Shown: piece after piece, positions 17,114-25,608 of the stretch
How positions within the stretch are numbered: the first letter of the stretch is position 1
Layout: every line of letters begins with the position of its first letter
Source of the DNA: Castellaniella hirudinis
Lineage (GTDB): Bacteria > Pseudomonadota > Gammaproteobacteria > Burkholderiales > Burkholderiaceae_B
NCBI RefSeq assembly: GCF_042651965.1
Contig: NZ_JBHSDY010000010.1
Span: forward strand, 248,001 to 312,000
DNA length: 64,000 bases
Direction of reading: 5' to 3'
Position numbers and translations under genes: made by a program
The notes under the pieces: model-generated
The model's input: only the letters and a program-made list of their open reading frames with translations
Database searches by the model: none
What the model was told of the DNA's origin: nothing

Positions 17114-18225
17114 GGCGGATCGGGGCGCTGCCGGCGCGTCTGCGTCTGCGCCTGGATGCCTGGCGCTTCGCCGGCGGGCGCGCGGATTACTTCGATTATC
17201 TCCAGGCGGTGCTGCTGGGGGCGCAAGGCCGGTTGACCGTGCGCGAACTGTTCGACCGGGACGCCGCGCGCCATGGCCCGGGCACGGTGCGCGGGCGCTT
17301 GTCCAGGGCCTGGGCGCGGGCCTGCGAGGCCGGCGGCGGCGATCTGCGGGCCACCTGGACGGGCTGTTTCCCGGCCGATGAACTGGCCCTGGTGCGGGCG
17401 GCCCAGGCCTATGGCAATGCCCGCTTGCTGGCGTGCTTCCAGGCCCTGTCCGAGCATCTGGCGCTGTTGATCCAGGCCCGCCGCGTGCTCTGGGCCACGC
17501 TGGGCTCGGCGGGTGCGGCCCTGCTGGTGGCCAGCCTGTTGCTGCTGGCTTTGCCTCACTGGACGGTGCCGGCTTTGCGGCAGGCTTTCCAGGGTCTGCC
17601 GGCCGCCTATCTGGGTGACTGGTCACGGGCGCTGTTCGCCGGTGCGGACTGGCTGCGCGTTTGGGGGGCCGGGCTGCCGGCCGGACTGCTCGCGCTGCTG
17701 GCGGCGGGCGGCTACGCCTTGCCGCGCTGGTATGGGCCGTGGCGTCGCCGCCTGGATCGCTACGGCCCCTGGCGCTTGTACCGCCAGGTCCAGTCCCTGC
17801 GCCTGCTGGCCCTGATTTCGATTCTGCTGCAGCCGGGGACGGGCGGTTCGACCCAGTTGCGGCCGGTGATCCTGCTGTTCCTGGAAGACGCCGGTCCCTG
17901 GCTGGGCGATCACCTGGAGCGCATCGCCGATCGTATCGATCAGGGTCTGGCCGGCGCGGCGGCCTTCGACACGGGACTGCTGGACCGCGAACTGTATTGG
18001 TATCTGGAGGACATGGCCGCCGCGCGCGGTCTGCAGGCCGGTGTGCAGGCGGCCCACCGGCGGATGGCCGGCCGCTGGCTGGACCGCGTCCGGCTCCAGG
18101 CCCTGGCCTTGCGCTGGATGGCGCTGCTGCTGGGGGTGGCGGTCGTGCTGGGGATCGGTCTGTGGCATTACGCCGCGCTCGACGAACTGCGGCGCGGCTG
18201 GATGATGTTTCATGCCGGCTCATGA
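17110..18225 (+). CDS. pilR: type IVb pilus inner-membrane platform protein, PilR (GspF family)
   Basis: A 371-residue polytopic protein of the type II secretion F family. Membrane segments lie near residues 130-150 (LGSAGAALLVASLLLLALPHW), 180-205 (GAGLPAGLLALLAAGGYALP) and 335-355 (WMALLLGVAVVLGIGLW), flanking two cytoplasmic helical repeats. It is the platform that couples the ATPase to pilin insertion. It starts in an ATGA overlap with the ATPase gene. A 44-base gap with a 14-base palindrome separates it from the major pilin gene. Confidence 0.8.
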   Translation: MRRIGALPARLRLRLDAWRFAGGRADYFDYLQAVLLGAQGRLTVRELFDRDAARHGPGTVRGRLSRAWARACEAGGGDLRATWTGCFPADELALVRAAQAYGNARLLACFQALSEHLALLIQARRVLWATLGSAGAALLVASLLLLALPHWTVPALRQAFQGLPAAYLGDWSRALFAGADWLRVWGAGLPAGLLALLAAGGYALPRWYGPWRRRLDRYGPWRLYRQVQSLRLLALISILLQPGTGGSTQLRPVILLFLEDAGPWLGDHLERIADRIDQGLAGAAAFDTGLLDRELYWYLEDMAAARGLQAGVQAAHRRMAGRWLDRVRLQALALRWMALLLGVAVVLGIGLWHYAALDELRRGWMMFHAGS

Positions 18226-18243
18226 GGGCCGGTTCATTCGTGC

Positions 18244-18257
18244 GCCGGACGTCCGGC
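18244..18257 (+). repeat. 14-base perfect palindrome before the major pilin gene
   Basis: GCCGGACGTCCGGC lies in the only sizeable gap of the pilus operon, ending 12 bases before the pilin ATG and just ahead of its strong GGAGG. It could act as a processing or stabilising hairpin that lets the pilin be made in excess over the assembly proteins. The role is inferred from position. Confidence 0.4.
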
Positions 18258-18269
18258 AAAGGAGGCTTC

Positions 18270-18845
18270 ATGCAAGTATTGGCTCAATCGCGCGCCGCGC
18301 GCCGCCGGGCGGGACAGGCGGGGTTCTCTCTGGTCGAGGTGTCGATCGTCACCGCCATCGTGCTGCTGATCGCGGTCATCGGCATCCCCGCGATCGGCGG
18401 TTACGTGATGGAAAACAAAGTGCCCAAGGTCGGCCAGGAACTGGCCCGCTTCGTCATGCACGTGCGTGTCAACGCCGGGACTTCCGGCGACACGCCCTAT
18501 GAAGACATCGGCACGGCCAATCTGGCGGCCATGGTGGCGGACTCCACCGTGCTGACCCTGGCGACCGACGGCACGGTGCTGCACGGCCTGGGGGGCGGCG
18601 GCACGGTCGAGGTCGAACCGGCGGATGCGGGCGCGGCCTTCCTGCTGCGGCTCAAGCAGGTGAACCACGTGGCCTGTCCCTCGATCGCCTCGGTGCTGCA
18701 GCGTGTGGCCGACCGCATCACGGTCGAAGCCAATGGCGGCGCCGCCCGCACGGTCAAGGACGCCTCTACGACCTATCACGCGCTGTCGGCGGAATCGGCC
18801 TGCGCCAAGGGGGACGTCAATCAGTTCGTATTCCATGTCAGTTGA
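18270..18845 (+). CDS. pilS: type IVb major prepilin, PilS-like
   Basis: A 191-residue prepilin with a strong GGAGG five bases before its ATG. The leader ends QAG, then FSLVEVSIVTAIVLLIAVIG begins: Gly before the cleavage site, Phe at +1 and Glu at +5, followed by the hydrophobic helix, as in class III signal peptides. Two cysteines in the C-terminal half (Cys at VACPS and SACAK) probably form the pilin disulfide. It needs a prepilin peptidase to be processed, and none is encoded in this window. Confidence 0.87.
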   Translation: MQVLAQSRAARRRAGQAGFSLVEVSIVTAIVLLIAVIGIPAIGGYVMENKVPKVGQELARFVMHVRVNAGTSGDTPYEDIGTANLAAMVADSTVLTLATDGTVLHGLGGGGTVEVEPADAGAAFLLRLKQVNHVACPSIASVLQRVADRITVEANGGAARTVKDASTTYHALSAESACAKGDVNQFVFHVS

Positions 18846-19929
18846 TGCCGCCCTCAGAGTCGGGGACTGCGCTCGCCTGCACGCTCAGCGGGGCTCCCTG
18901 CTGCTGGAGTTCATGGTCGTCGCGGTCCTGAGCCTGGTCCTGGCAATCTGGGCCGGTCAGGAGTGGGCGCAGCGCGCCCGGGCGCTGCAGGCCCGGTCCC
19001 TGGCTGCCTGGATGGGCATCGCCCGCGATGCAGCCGAGGGGTTCCTGTCGCGCCATGCGGCTCAGTTGGCAGGCGCCGAGACGGCCGATGCCCTGGCGGA
19101 TCAGGGCATCGCCGACTGGACGGCGCCGCGCTGGGACGAACTGCGGTCGGCGGGTCTGCTGAGCGCGGGCTGGCAGACGACGGGGCCGTTGCACCGGACC
19201 CTGGGACTGCGGGTGATGCGCGAGGGCGAATGCCCGGGAGGCTCCTGCCGGGTGTGGGCGCTGCTGCATGCGCGTCCTGCGTTGCGGACGCCCGCCGGCG
19301 GGGTGGATGAGGTGCTGGTGGCCGAATGGCTGCAGGCTGCCGAGGGGCGCGGGCTGGTGGTCTGGCCGCGCCGGCCCGGGGTTCTGGGAGGCGCCGGCTG
19401 GCACGTGCCCGTGCCGGAGACGGGCGCCGCCGACTGGGCGCCGGGCGTCGTGGCGCTGGCGGCCCGGACTGTCTCGACGCGCAGCGGTGAAGCCGGCGCC
19501 GGGGGCGGCGAGGACTATCTGCGGGTGCGGGACGCCCGCGATCCGGATTTTCAGGGCGATGCCACGGTTCAGGGCGTGGTGAGCAGCGGGACCTACCTGG
19601 CTGCGCGCGACGGCTTGCTCCTGGGACAGGGCTGGATCGTCGGCGGGCCGTGCGCGCAGGAGGGGATGCTGGGCCGCCTCAAGGAAGGGGCGGGTGTGCT
19701 GGCCTGCCGGCAGGGACTCTGGGAACTGTTGGCGCGGCCTCCCGGGGGCGGTTACATGCTCAACAGCCGCCGGGGTTGCTTGAATGCCGCGGGCGGCTCC
19801 TCGGCCAATCCGGTGACCGGCACGTGCTCGTGTCCGGCGGGCTACGCCATGGCGCAGGTGGCCGAATCCGGCTCCCTCGTGGCGCCCGAGGGTTGGACCG
19901 TGGGGTATGTATGCGTGGCGCGGCGATGA
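18835..19929 (+). CDS. pilV: PilV-like minor pilin / pilus tip protein
   Basis: A 364-residue protein starting at ATG 18835, 11 bases inside the end of the pilin gene. It has a weaker prepilin-like N-terminus, RGSLLLEFMVVAVLSLVLAI, with Glu at +5 but Ser at +1. The remainder is a large exported domain ending in a cysteine-rich segment (RRGCLNAAGG, TGTCSCPAGYAM, YVCVARR) like the adhesive ends of R64-type PilV proteins. No shufflon repeats or recombinase gene follow, so the adhesin is fixed rather than switchable here. Confidence 0.72.
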   Translation: MSVDAALRVGDCARLHAQRGSLLLEFMVVAVLSLVLAIWAGQEWAQRARALQARSLAAWMGIARDAAEGFLSRHAAQLAGAETADALADQGIADWTAPRWDELRSAGLLSAGWQTTGPLHRTLGLRVMREGECPGGSCRVWALLHARPALRTPAGGVDEVLVAEWLQAAEGRGLVVWPRRPGVLGGAGWHVPVPETGAADWAPGVVALAARTVSTRSGEAGAGGGEDYLRVRDARDPDFQGDATVQGVVSSGTYLAARDGLLLGQGWIVGGPCAQEGMLGRLKEGAGVLACRQGLWELLARPPGGGYMLNSRRGCLNAAGGSSANPVTGTCSCPAGYAMAQVAESGSLVAPEGWTVGYVCVARR

Positions 19930-19999
19930 CCCCGGCGGATCAGGGTTCCGGCGTGTCGAGGCGATCGGCGCGGGCCGGAGGCCGGCATCGGGCGCGCGG

Positions 20000-20005
20000 T
20001 AGAAT
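20000..20005 (+). promoter_or_regulatory. possible -10 element before the PrpF-family gene
   Basis: TAGAAT lies 52 bases before the start codon of the PrpF-family gene, in the 128-base gap after the pilus operon. No clear -35 was found. Confidence 0.3.
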
Positions 20006-20057
20006 GGCTTCCCGGTTTGCGCCCGCACCGGCGCCCGAACCGCTTCCAGGAAGACCC

Positions 20058-21236
20058 ATGACGAGCGACGCCTACGACCCCGAGGGGTCGATCCAGGCCA
20101 CCTATATGCGGGGAGGCACCAGCAAGGGCGTGTTCTTCACGCCCGACGATCTGCCTCCGGCGGCGCGCGTGCCCGGCGCCGCGCGCGACCGGCTGCTGCT
20201 GCGCGTGGTCGGCAGTCCCGATCCCTACGGCCAGCAGATCGACGGCATGGGCGGCGGCACGTCCAGCACCAGCAAGGTGGTGCTGGTGTCGCGCAGCATG
20301 CGCGACGATTGCGACGTCGATTACCTGTACGGCGCGGTGTCCATCGGCACGCCGGTGATCGACTGGAGCGGCAATTGCGGCAATCTGACCGCCGCGGTCG
20401 GCCCCTTCGCGCTGGCGCGCGGTCTGGCGGACGCATCGGCGGACGGCGTGGTCGCGGTCCGCATCTGGCAGGCCAATATCGGCAAGCGGATCATCGCCCA
20501 CGTGCCTGTGTCGCATGGCCGGGTCGTAGAGGCCGGTTCATTCAGGCTCGACGGGGTCACGTTTCCCGGCGCGGAGATCCGGCTCGAATTTCTCGATCCC
20601 GGCGCGGGCGACGCGCTGCTGCCGACCGGGCGCGCCGTGGACGAACTGGAGGTGCCGGGCGTCGGCCGGATCGAGGCCACGATGATCGATGCGGGCATTC
20701 CTTCGATCTTCGTCACGGCCGCCAGCCTGGGGCTGCGCGGCGACGAGACCCAGGCCGAGGTCAACACCGACGCCGCGCTCTTGGCCCGGCTGGAAGCCGT
20801 CCGCGCGCAGGGGGCCGTGGTCATGGGACTGGCCGCGGATGTCCAGGCGGCGACGCGCGACCGGCCCCACACCCCCAAACTGGCTTTTCTGGCGCCGCCT
20901 GCGGATTTCACGGCGGCCGATGGCCGGCGGGTCGCCGCCGGCGAGATCGACGTGTTGGCCCGCATCCTGTCGATGGGCAAGCTGCATCACGCCATGACCG
21001 GGACCGGGGCGGTCGCCATCGCGTCGGCCGCCGCGATTCCCGGCACGCTGGTGGCGCGGCTGCGGCGGTCCGGCGCGGACGGCCGCGTGCGCATCGGGCA
21101 TGCCTCGGGCGTCCTGGCGGTCGGCGCCGAGGCGGAACGCGCCGACGGTCGCTGGCGGATCACCCAGGTGGCCGTCAGCCGCAGCGCGCGCCGCCTGATG
21201 ACGGGCATGGTGCACCCGGCGCCGGACGCGGGTTAG
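20058..21236 (+). CDS. PrpF-family isomerase (2-methylaconitate cis-trans isomerase-like)
   Basis: A 392-residue protein of the PrpF/diaminopimelate-epimerase-like fold. YMRGGTSKGVFF at residues 16-27 and GNCGNLTAAVGPFA are the characteristic signatures. PrpF isomerises 2-methylaconitate in the methylcitrate cycle; relatives such as 4-oxalomesaconate tautomerase share the fold. No prpB, prpC, prpD or aconitase gene is next to it, so the substrate is open. The ATG at 20058 follows CCAGGAAG; a much longer in-frame extension would overlap pilV and is rejected. Confidence 0.8.
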   Translation: MTSDAYDPEGSIQATYMRGGTSKGVFFTPDDLPPAARVPGAARDRLLLRVVGSPDPYGQQIDGMGGGTSSTSKVVLVSRSMRDDCDVDYLYGAVSIGTPVIDWSGNCGNLTAAVGPFALARGLADASADGVVAVRIWQANIGKRIIAHVPVSHGRVVEAGSFRLDGVTFPGAEIRLEFLDPGAGDALLPTGRAVDELEVPGVGRIEATMIDAGIPSIFVTAASLGLRGDETQAEVNTDAALLARLEAVRAQGAVVMGLAADVQAATRDRPHTPKLAFLAPPADFTAADGRRVAAGEIDVLARILSMGKLHHAMTGTGAVAIASAAAIPGTLVARLRRSGADGRVRIGHASGVLAVGAEAERADGRWRITQVAVSRSARRLMTGMVHPAPDAG

Positions 21237-21306
21237 GGCGCACTGGTCCTGAAAGCCCTTGGGCGGGCTGCATGCCGTCTCCGGAATGATACGCGGACCG
21301 TGAGGC

Positions 21307-22803
21307 CTACCACCGGCCGCCCGCGCCGCCTCCGCTGCTGGAGCCGCCGCCAAAACTGCTCCCCGAGCTTCCCCCGCCGCTGCCGCCGCCCGACCCGCCT
21401 GAACCGGAGCCGGAGTCGCGCTCCAACTTGGGCAGCGTCACCATGCCCAGCGAGTTCGCGTAGTTGCAGAAGGCGCAGGCCTGCACGCGTTCTCCCGTCC
21501 CGGATCTGGAGTAGGTGGCGGGTTTGCGGACCTTGACGGCCGGCTCTTTCAGCGTGTGTCCCTGGCAGGACGGGCACGTCGTATAGTCCTCGGCATGTGT
21601 GCCGGGAAACGCCTTGAGCCGGATGTCGCCGGTGTCGGTGTTTTGCCAGATCTCGTAGGATTGTGCGTCGAGTTTTTCTTCCCGTTGTTGCAACGCGCTC
21701 AGGTAGGTTTTCAGGCTGCCGCGCTTGAGCGTATCGCGGTCCAGTCGGGTCCAGGGGCCGGCCCCGTCAGGCGGGGTCTCCCGCAGTTGGGCGTGCCGGC
21801 GGTGTTTCTTCAGGTCGTGAACGGCCTTGTACGCCAGCGGCGACAGCAGCAGGGCCGGCAGACACAGACGGGTCAAGGCGACCAGCCTGTCCAGGCTTGT
21901 TTTCTTGTCTTTGGTGTCTTTCTGGACGAATTCGGCGCATCGGTAGTAGTGAAAGGACAGCAGCAGCATGCCGAACAGGGCGGCGAAATAGGGCAGGTTC
22001 CCGAACTGGTAGACGCGACTGCCGATTTCCAGGAAAAGGACCGGGAACAGGCTGATGAACAGGACGAACAGAAAGGCGAGCAGGGCGAACCAGAACGACC
22101 ATGCGGTATCGCGTGCGGTTTTGAGACCGGCTCGTTTCAGGACGCGGGTGCGCGCGAAACTGATCCAGCCGTAGGCGAGGGCGTACAGGGCCAGTACGGC
22201 CGCAGTCCGTTCCAGGGCTGCCGCGTGCAGGTTCCAGAACGTGGGCCGGTAGGCCTGCAGTCCGTCCAGCTCCAGCGAGTGATCGGGCGAGAGAAACACG
22301 CTTTCCACCGCCTTGGCAGCAGCCAGCACGGCGCCGTTCGTATCGCCGATCTGCAGGTACGGCACCAGATAGTCTTCGCCGATCCGCTTGAGCAGGATAT
22401 CGGGAAAAATGCCTTCCAGGCCGCTGCCGGTGGTGAAACGGTATTCCCTGCGGTCCATGGCCAGGAACAGCAGCAACCCGTTATTGCTGCCCTGTTTGCC
22501 GATGCCCCAATGGTTGAACAGATTCAGCGCAAAATGAAAATCATCGTCGCCTTGATAGTCGTCGACGATGACGATGGCGAATTCGCTGCCGTTGGCCGCC
22601 TCGATCTTCGCCCCGAGGGCGTCGAGCTGCGCCAGGGTGTTGCCGCTTAAATGGCGGTCCGGGTCGCTGACGTAATGCGCGTGTCCCTGGCTTTTCGGGT
22701 TGGGCACCGCGTCGAACGCATACTGCGCCTGGACGCCCAGGCCTCCGAGAAGGCCGATCAGCGCGGTCAGCAGGACGAGGATTTTTTTGTGCATCGTGTG
22801 CAT
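21307..22803 (-). CDS. TPM-domain membrane protein
   Basis: A 498-residue protein. A signal peptide (ILVLLTALIGLLGGLGVQAQ) is followed by a TPM domain over about residues 35-190 (GSEFAIVIVDDY, NNGLLLFLAMDRREYRFTTG), then three or four membrane segments. A CPSC/CAFC pair suggests a small metal-binding module, and the tail is Gly/Ser-rich, ending GGGAGGRW. TPM proteins have been linked to photosystem repair and envelope functions; the role here is unknown. Two ATGs, at 22803 and 22794, are equally possible as starts because neither has a clear Shine-Dalgarno sequence. Confidence 0.72.
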   Translation of the reverse strand: MHTMHKKILVLLTALIGLLGGLGVQAQYAFDAVPNPKSQGHAHYVSDPDRHLSGNTLAQLDALGAKIEAANGSEFAIVIVDDYQGDDDFHFALNLFNHWGIGKQGSNNGLLLFLAMDRREYRFTTGSGLEGIFPDILLKRIGEDYLVPYLQIGDTNGAVLAAAKAVESVFLSPDHSLELDGLQAYRPTFWNLHAAALERTAAVLALYALAYGWISFARTRVLKRAGLKTARDTAWSFWFALLAFLFVLFISLFPVLFLEIGSRVYQFGNLPYFAALFGMLLLSFHYYRCAEFVQKDTKDKKTSLDRLVALTRLCLPALLLSPLAYKAVHDLKKHRRHAQLRETPPDGAGPWTRLDRDTLKRGSLKTYLSALQQREEKLDAQSYEIWQNTDTGDIRLKAFPGTHAEDYTTCPSCQGHTLKEPAVKVRKPATYSRSGTGERVQACAFCNYANSLGMVTLPKLERDSGSGSGGSGGGSGGGSSGSSFGGGSSSGGGAGGRW

Positions 22804-22877
22804 CGTGTCAAAAGGGCAAGAGGCGCCGAAGCGCATACCCGCGCATTCTACGTTCATCTTGGGGTGGCCCGGCGATG

Positions 22878-22913
22878 AAAAAAGCGACCCGGCTCTCGAA
22901 GGAGCCGGGTCGC
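22878..22913 (-). terminator. Rho-independent terminator after puuD
   Basis: On the minus strand a perfect 12-base stem, GCGACCCGGCTC and GAGCCGGGTCGC with a 6-base loop, is followed directly by six T residues. It lies 53 bases past the puuD stop and clearly ends the hiuH-puuD transcript. Confidence 0.92.
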
Positions 22914-22966
22914 CTTGATCCTGCAAACGCGGGCGGTCTTCGTCGAACCGTCCCGCGCAAAGGGGC

Positions 22967-24196
22967 TTACTTGCCGTTCCAGGCGGCGATCACGGCGCGT
23001 TCCTCGTCCGTCATCTGGGTCATGTTGGCCAGCGGCATGTACTTGCTGGCGACGACCTGCTTGATCTGCTCGGCGTGCTGCAGGGTCTGCTCCGTGGTGT
23101 CCAGCATGATGCCGGCCGGGGCGGAGGGGAACTGCGTGGGCTTGGCCGAGTGGCACTGGATGCAGCGGGCCGCCATGATGTCGTGGACCTGATCCGCCGT
23201 GACGGCGGCCTGGGCCGGAGCCGCCGCACCGCCAGTGGTCTGCGCGGCAGGGGCGACGGCCGGCGCGGGCGCCGGGGCGGCGATCCAGCCGATGATCGCC
23301 AGCATCACGATGCCGGCCAGCGGATAGCGCAGATCGTTCTTGCCGGTGTGGCGCAGCACGAAGTACTGGCGGATCACCGCGCCGGCGAAGATGAACAGGC
23401 TCATGATGACCCAGGCGTATTCGTTCGTGTAGGTGAACGAATAGTGGTTGCTGAGCATCAGGAAGATCACCGGCAGGGTGAAGTAGGTGTTGTGCACCGA
23501 GCGCTGCTTGCCCCAGGCGCCGTCCAGCGGGTTGGGCTTTTCACCGGCTTTCAGGGCCTTGACCATGCGGCGCTGGCCGGGAATGATCCAGAAGAACACG
23601 CTGGCCGACATGCAGGTCGCCATCAGCGCGCCGGTGATCAGGAACGCGGCGCGGCCCGGGAAGATCTGCGTGGTCAGCCAGGACACGAACACCATCATCA
23701 CGCCCACGGCCACGCTCAGCAGTCCGTCGCGATTGACGGTGGGGCTGATGATGCGGCACAGGCGCGAATAGACGTTGTAGCCGATCACCAGGAAGGCCAC
23801 GGCCAGGATGCCGGCTTCGGTGCCGTTCATGTTGCGCGCCCATTCCCAGGGGCTGGCCGGGTTGACCAGATAGATGTCGGCGCGCAGCAGGTACAGCAGC
23901 ATGAACAGGCCGAAGCCCGACAGCCAGGTGGTGTAGGCCTTCCAGAACGACCAGTGCAGGTCATCGGGCAGTTCGGCCGGATTGGTCAGGTATTTCTGGT
24001 TGTGGTAGAAACCGCCGCCGTGGACGGCCCACATCTCACCGTACACGCCCAGCTTCTTGCTGTGTTCGCCCTTGGGCGCGTGCAGGCTCAGGTCGAGCAT
24101 GACGAAATAGATCGATTCGCCGATCCAGGCAATGGCGGCGATGACGTGCAGCCAGCGCAGCAACAGATTGCCGTACTCAAGGAAAAAGCCTTCCAT
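22967..24196 (-). CDS. puuD: urate hydroxylase PuuD with C-terminal cytochrome c domain
   Basis: A 409-residue inner-membrane protein. The N-terminal 300 residues contain about eight membrane segments (first LLLRWLHVIAAIAWIGESIY), matching the PuuD/DUF989 urate oxidase family. An Ala/Pro-rich linker then joins a cytochrome c domain with the haem motif CIQCH at about residue 343 and an axial Met in KYMPLANM. It oxidises urate to 5-hydroxyisourate and passes electrons to the respiratory chain instead of making H2O2. It is the second gene after hiuH, with AGGAGAC before the ATG. Confidence 0.92.
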   Translation of the reverse strand: MEGFFLEYGNLLLRWLHVIAAIAWIGESIYFVMLDLSLHAPKGEHSKKLGVYGEMWAVHGGGFYHNQKYLTNPAELPDDLHWSFWKAYTTWLSGFGLFMLLYLLRADIYLVNPASPWEWARNMNGTEAGILAVAFLVIGYNVYSRLCRIISPTVNRDGLLSVAVGVMMVFVSWLTTQIFPGRAAFLITGALMATCMSASVFFWIIPGQRRMVKALKAGEKPNPLDGAWGKQRSVHNTYFTLPVIFLMLSNHYSFTYTNEYAWVIMSLFIFAGAVIRQYFVLRHTGKNDLRYPLAGIVMLAIIGWIAAPAPAPAVAPAAQTTGGAAAPAQAAVTADQVHDIMAARCIQCHSAKPTQFPSAPAGIMLDTTEQTLQHAEQIKQVVASKYMPLANMTQMTDEERAVIAAWNGK

Positions 24197-24250
24197 GAGA
24201 GTCTCCTCTTGATTTCTTCGAGATAGGGGGTGCCGGGGTAAGCGTGACGC

Positions 24251-24604
24251 TTAGCTGCCGCGATAGGTGGACCAGGTCCACGGCGTCACGACCAGGGGAA
24301 CGTGATAGTTCTCATCCGGGTTGGCCACGCCAAAGCGCAGCACGACCTGATCGACGAACCGGGGTTCGGGCAGGGGCACCCCCTTGCGGGCGAAATAATC
24401 GCCGGCATGGAAGACCAGCTCGTAGACGCCCTGGGTCAGCGCGGGACCGCTGAGCAGGGGGGCGTCACAGCGGCCGTCCTGGTTGGTGGCCGTCTGCGTG
24501 AGCAGGGTGCGGGAATCGCCGTTGAGGCGATAGAGTTCAAGGGCGACGCCCTGGGCTGGCACACCGTGAACAGTGTCCAGGACATGGGTGGAGAGTTTTC
24601 CCAT
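24251..24604 (-). CDS. hiuH: 5-hydroxyisourate hydrolase
   Basis: A 117-residue transthyretin-like enzyme that hydrolyses 5-hydroxyisourate, the PuuD product, to OHCU. The N-terminal LSTHVLDTVHGVPA carries a catalytic His, and the protein ends in the hallmark YRGS tetrapeptide. Length is normal for the family and no signal peptide is present, so it is cytoplasmic. It is the first gene of the minus-strand operon reading away from the regulator and lies 54 bases before puuD. Confidence 0.95.
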   Translation of the reverse strand: MGKLSTHVLDTVHGVPAQGVALELYRLNGDSRTLLTQTATNQDGRCDAPLLSGPALTQGVYELVFHAGDYFARKGVPLPEPRFVDQVVLRFGVANPDENYHVPLVVTPWTWSTYRGS

Positions 24605-24727
24605 GGGGATTTACGCCGGTCAGTATCCTGCCAATAGGCCCCCGGTATGGCCGGACCCGGCGAATGGTTCGCCGGTTCGCGAAGTGCCGGAGCGGGCCGG
24701 CAGGTTTCGGGGCAGGACGGTTCAAAT

Positions 24728-24783
24728 ATTGTGAACAATTTGTGTTGACGATTCTGGCTTGATACACAATAATTGTCAACAAT
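24728..24783. promoter_or_regulatory. divergent hiuH / gntR promoters with two palindromic operators
   Basis: Two related 12-base palindromes, ATTGTGAACAAT (24728-24739) and ATTGTCAACAAT (24772-24783), lie 44 bases apart centre to centre. Between and over them are two sigma-70-like promoters. The plus strand has TTGACG (24745-24750), 17 bases, then AATAAT (24768-24773). The minus strand has TTGACA (24779-24774), 17 bases, then CAGAAT (24756-24751). The right palindrome covers the minus -35 and the end of the plus -10. They are probable binding sites for the adjacent GntR/FCD regulator. Confidence 0.75.
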
Positions 24784-24816
24784 TTTCGTCGTCAATCAAC
24801 CCTGTCGTTTTCCCTT

Positions 24817-25587
24817 ATGGCCATGCTCCGATTGAAGCCCGACCGCGCCGCCCAGGATCTGAAAGCGCCGCGCGCCTCGACCCTGCGCGATCCCAAGCCT
24901 GCCGGCGAGCCGTCGGACGTGGATCGCGTCTATGGGGAAATCTTCGACGCCGCCATGGACCGTCGATTGCTGCCGGGGGCCAAGCTGACCGAATCGACGC
25001 TGTGCGCCGCCTTTGACTGCTCGCGCGGCACGGTGCGGGCGGCGTTGGCGCGGCTGGCGTACGACAAGCTGGTGGCGATCGAACCCAATCGCGGCGCCTA
25101 CGTCTGGCAGGCCGAACCCAAGGAAGTGCACGACGTATTCGCCATGCGCCGCGCGCTGGAATGCATCGTGATCGACATGCTGGTGGCGCTCGACGACGTG
25201 GCCGACCGGCTGGAGCCCTTGCGCGGGATGGTCGAGCGAGAACAGCGCGCCTTCGAGCAGGGCGACCGCATCAGTTGGCTGCGCCTGTCCAACGCCTTTC
25301 ACGTTGAACTGGCCCGCGTGCTGGACAACCAGGTGCTGACGGACATGCTGGCCGGGCTGTGCGCCCGTACGACGCTGATCATCGCCCTGGGGGACAGCAC
25401 CGAGGGCAGCGCCTGCTCGTATCTGGAGCATCGGGACATCCTGGACCGCATCGCGCAGCGCGACGCTGCGGGCGCGCGGGCGGCCATGGACCATCACCTC
25501 AAGGATTGCGAACAGCGGATGGACGTCGAGCCCGGCGTCGATCCCTGGTCCGCATTCCAGCGCCACACACTGACCCCCTCGATCTGA
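24817..25587 (+). CDS. GntR/FCD-family transcriptional regulator of urate catabolism
   Basis: A 256-residue regulator. The winged-helix domain spans about residues 36-100 (LPGAKLTESTLCAAFDCSRGTVRAALARLAYDKLV). The C-terminal FCD ligand domain holds the metal-binding pattern Asp/His with HVELARVL and EHRDILDRIAQRD. It is transcribed away from hiuH-puuD and stands 21 bases ahead of puuE in the same direction. The two palindromes upstream suggest autoregulation and control of both operons; the ligand would be urate or a downstream intermediate. Confidence 0.88.
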   Translation: MAMLRLKPDRAAQDLKAPRASTLRDPKPAGEPSDVDRVYGEIFDAAMDRRLLPGAKLTESTLCAAFDCSRGTVRAALARLAYDKLVAIEPNRGAYVWQAEPKEVHDVFAMRRALECIVIDMLVALDDVADRLEPLRGMVEREQRAFEQGDRISWLRLSNAFHVELARVLDNQVLTDMLAGLCARTTLIIALGDSTEGSACSYLEHRDILDRIAQRDAAGARAAMDHHLKDCEQRMDVEPGVDPWSAFQRHTLTPSI

Positions 25588-25608
25588 CCTCATTCACTGG
25601 AGACTCTC

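Noticed and set aside
15347..18271. A 974-codon minus-strand frame opposite pilQ and pilR
   Set aside because: Low-complexity Arg/Pro/Gln-rich translation of the opposite strand of clear pilus genes.
19650..20057. N-terminal extension of the PrpF-family protein into pilV
   Set aside because: The family N-terminus and AGGA ribosome-binding site fit the ATG at 20058, and the extension reads as out-of-frame pilV.
18835..20057. A shufflon downstream of pilV
   Set aside because: No repeated short inverted sites and no rci-type recombinase gene were found; the PrpF-family gene follows directly.
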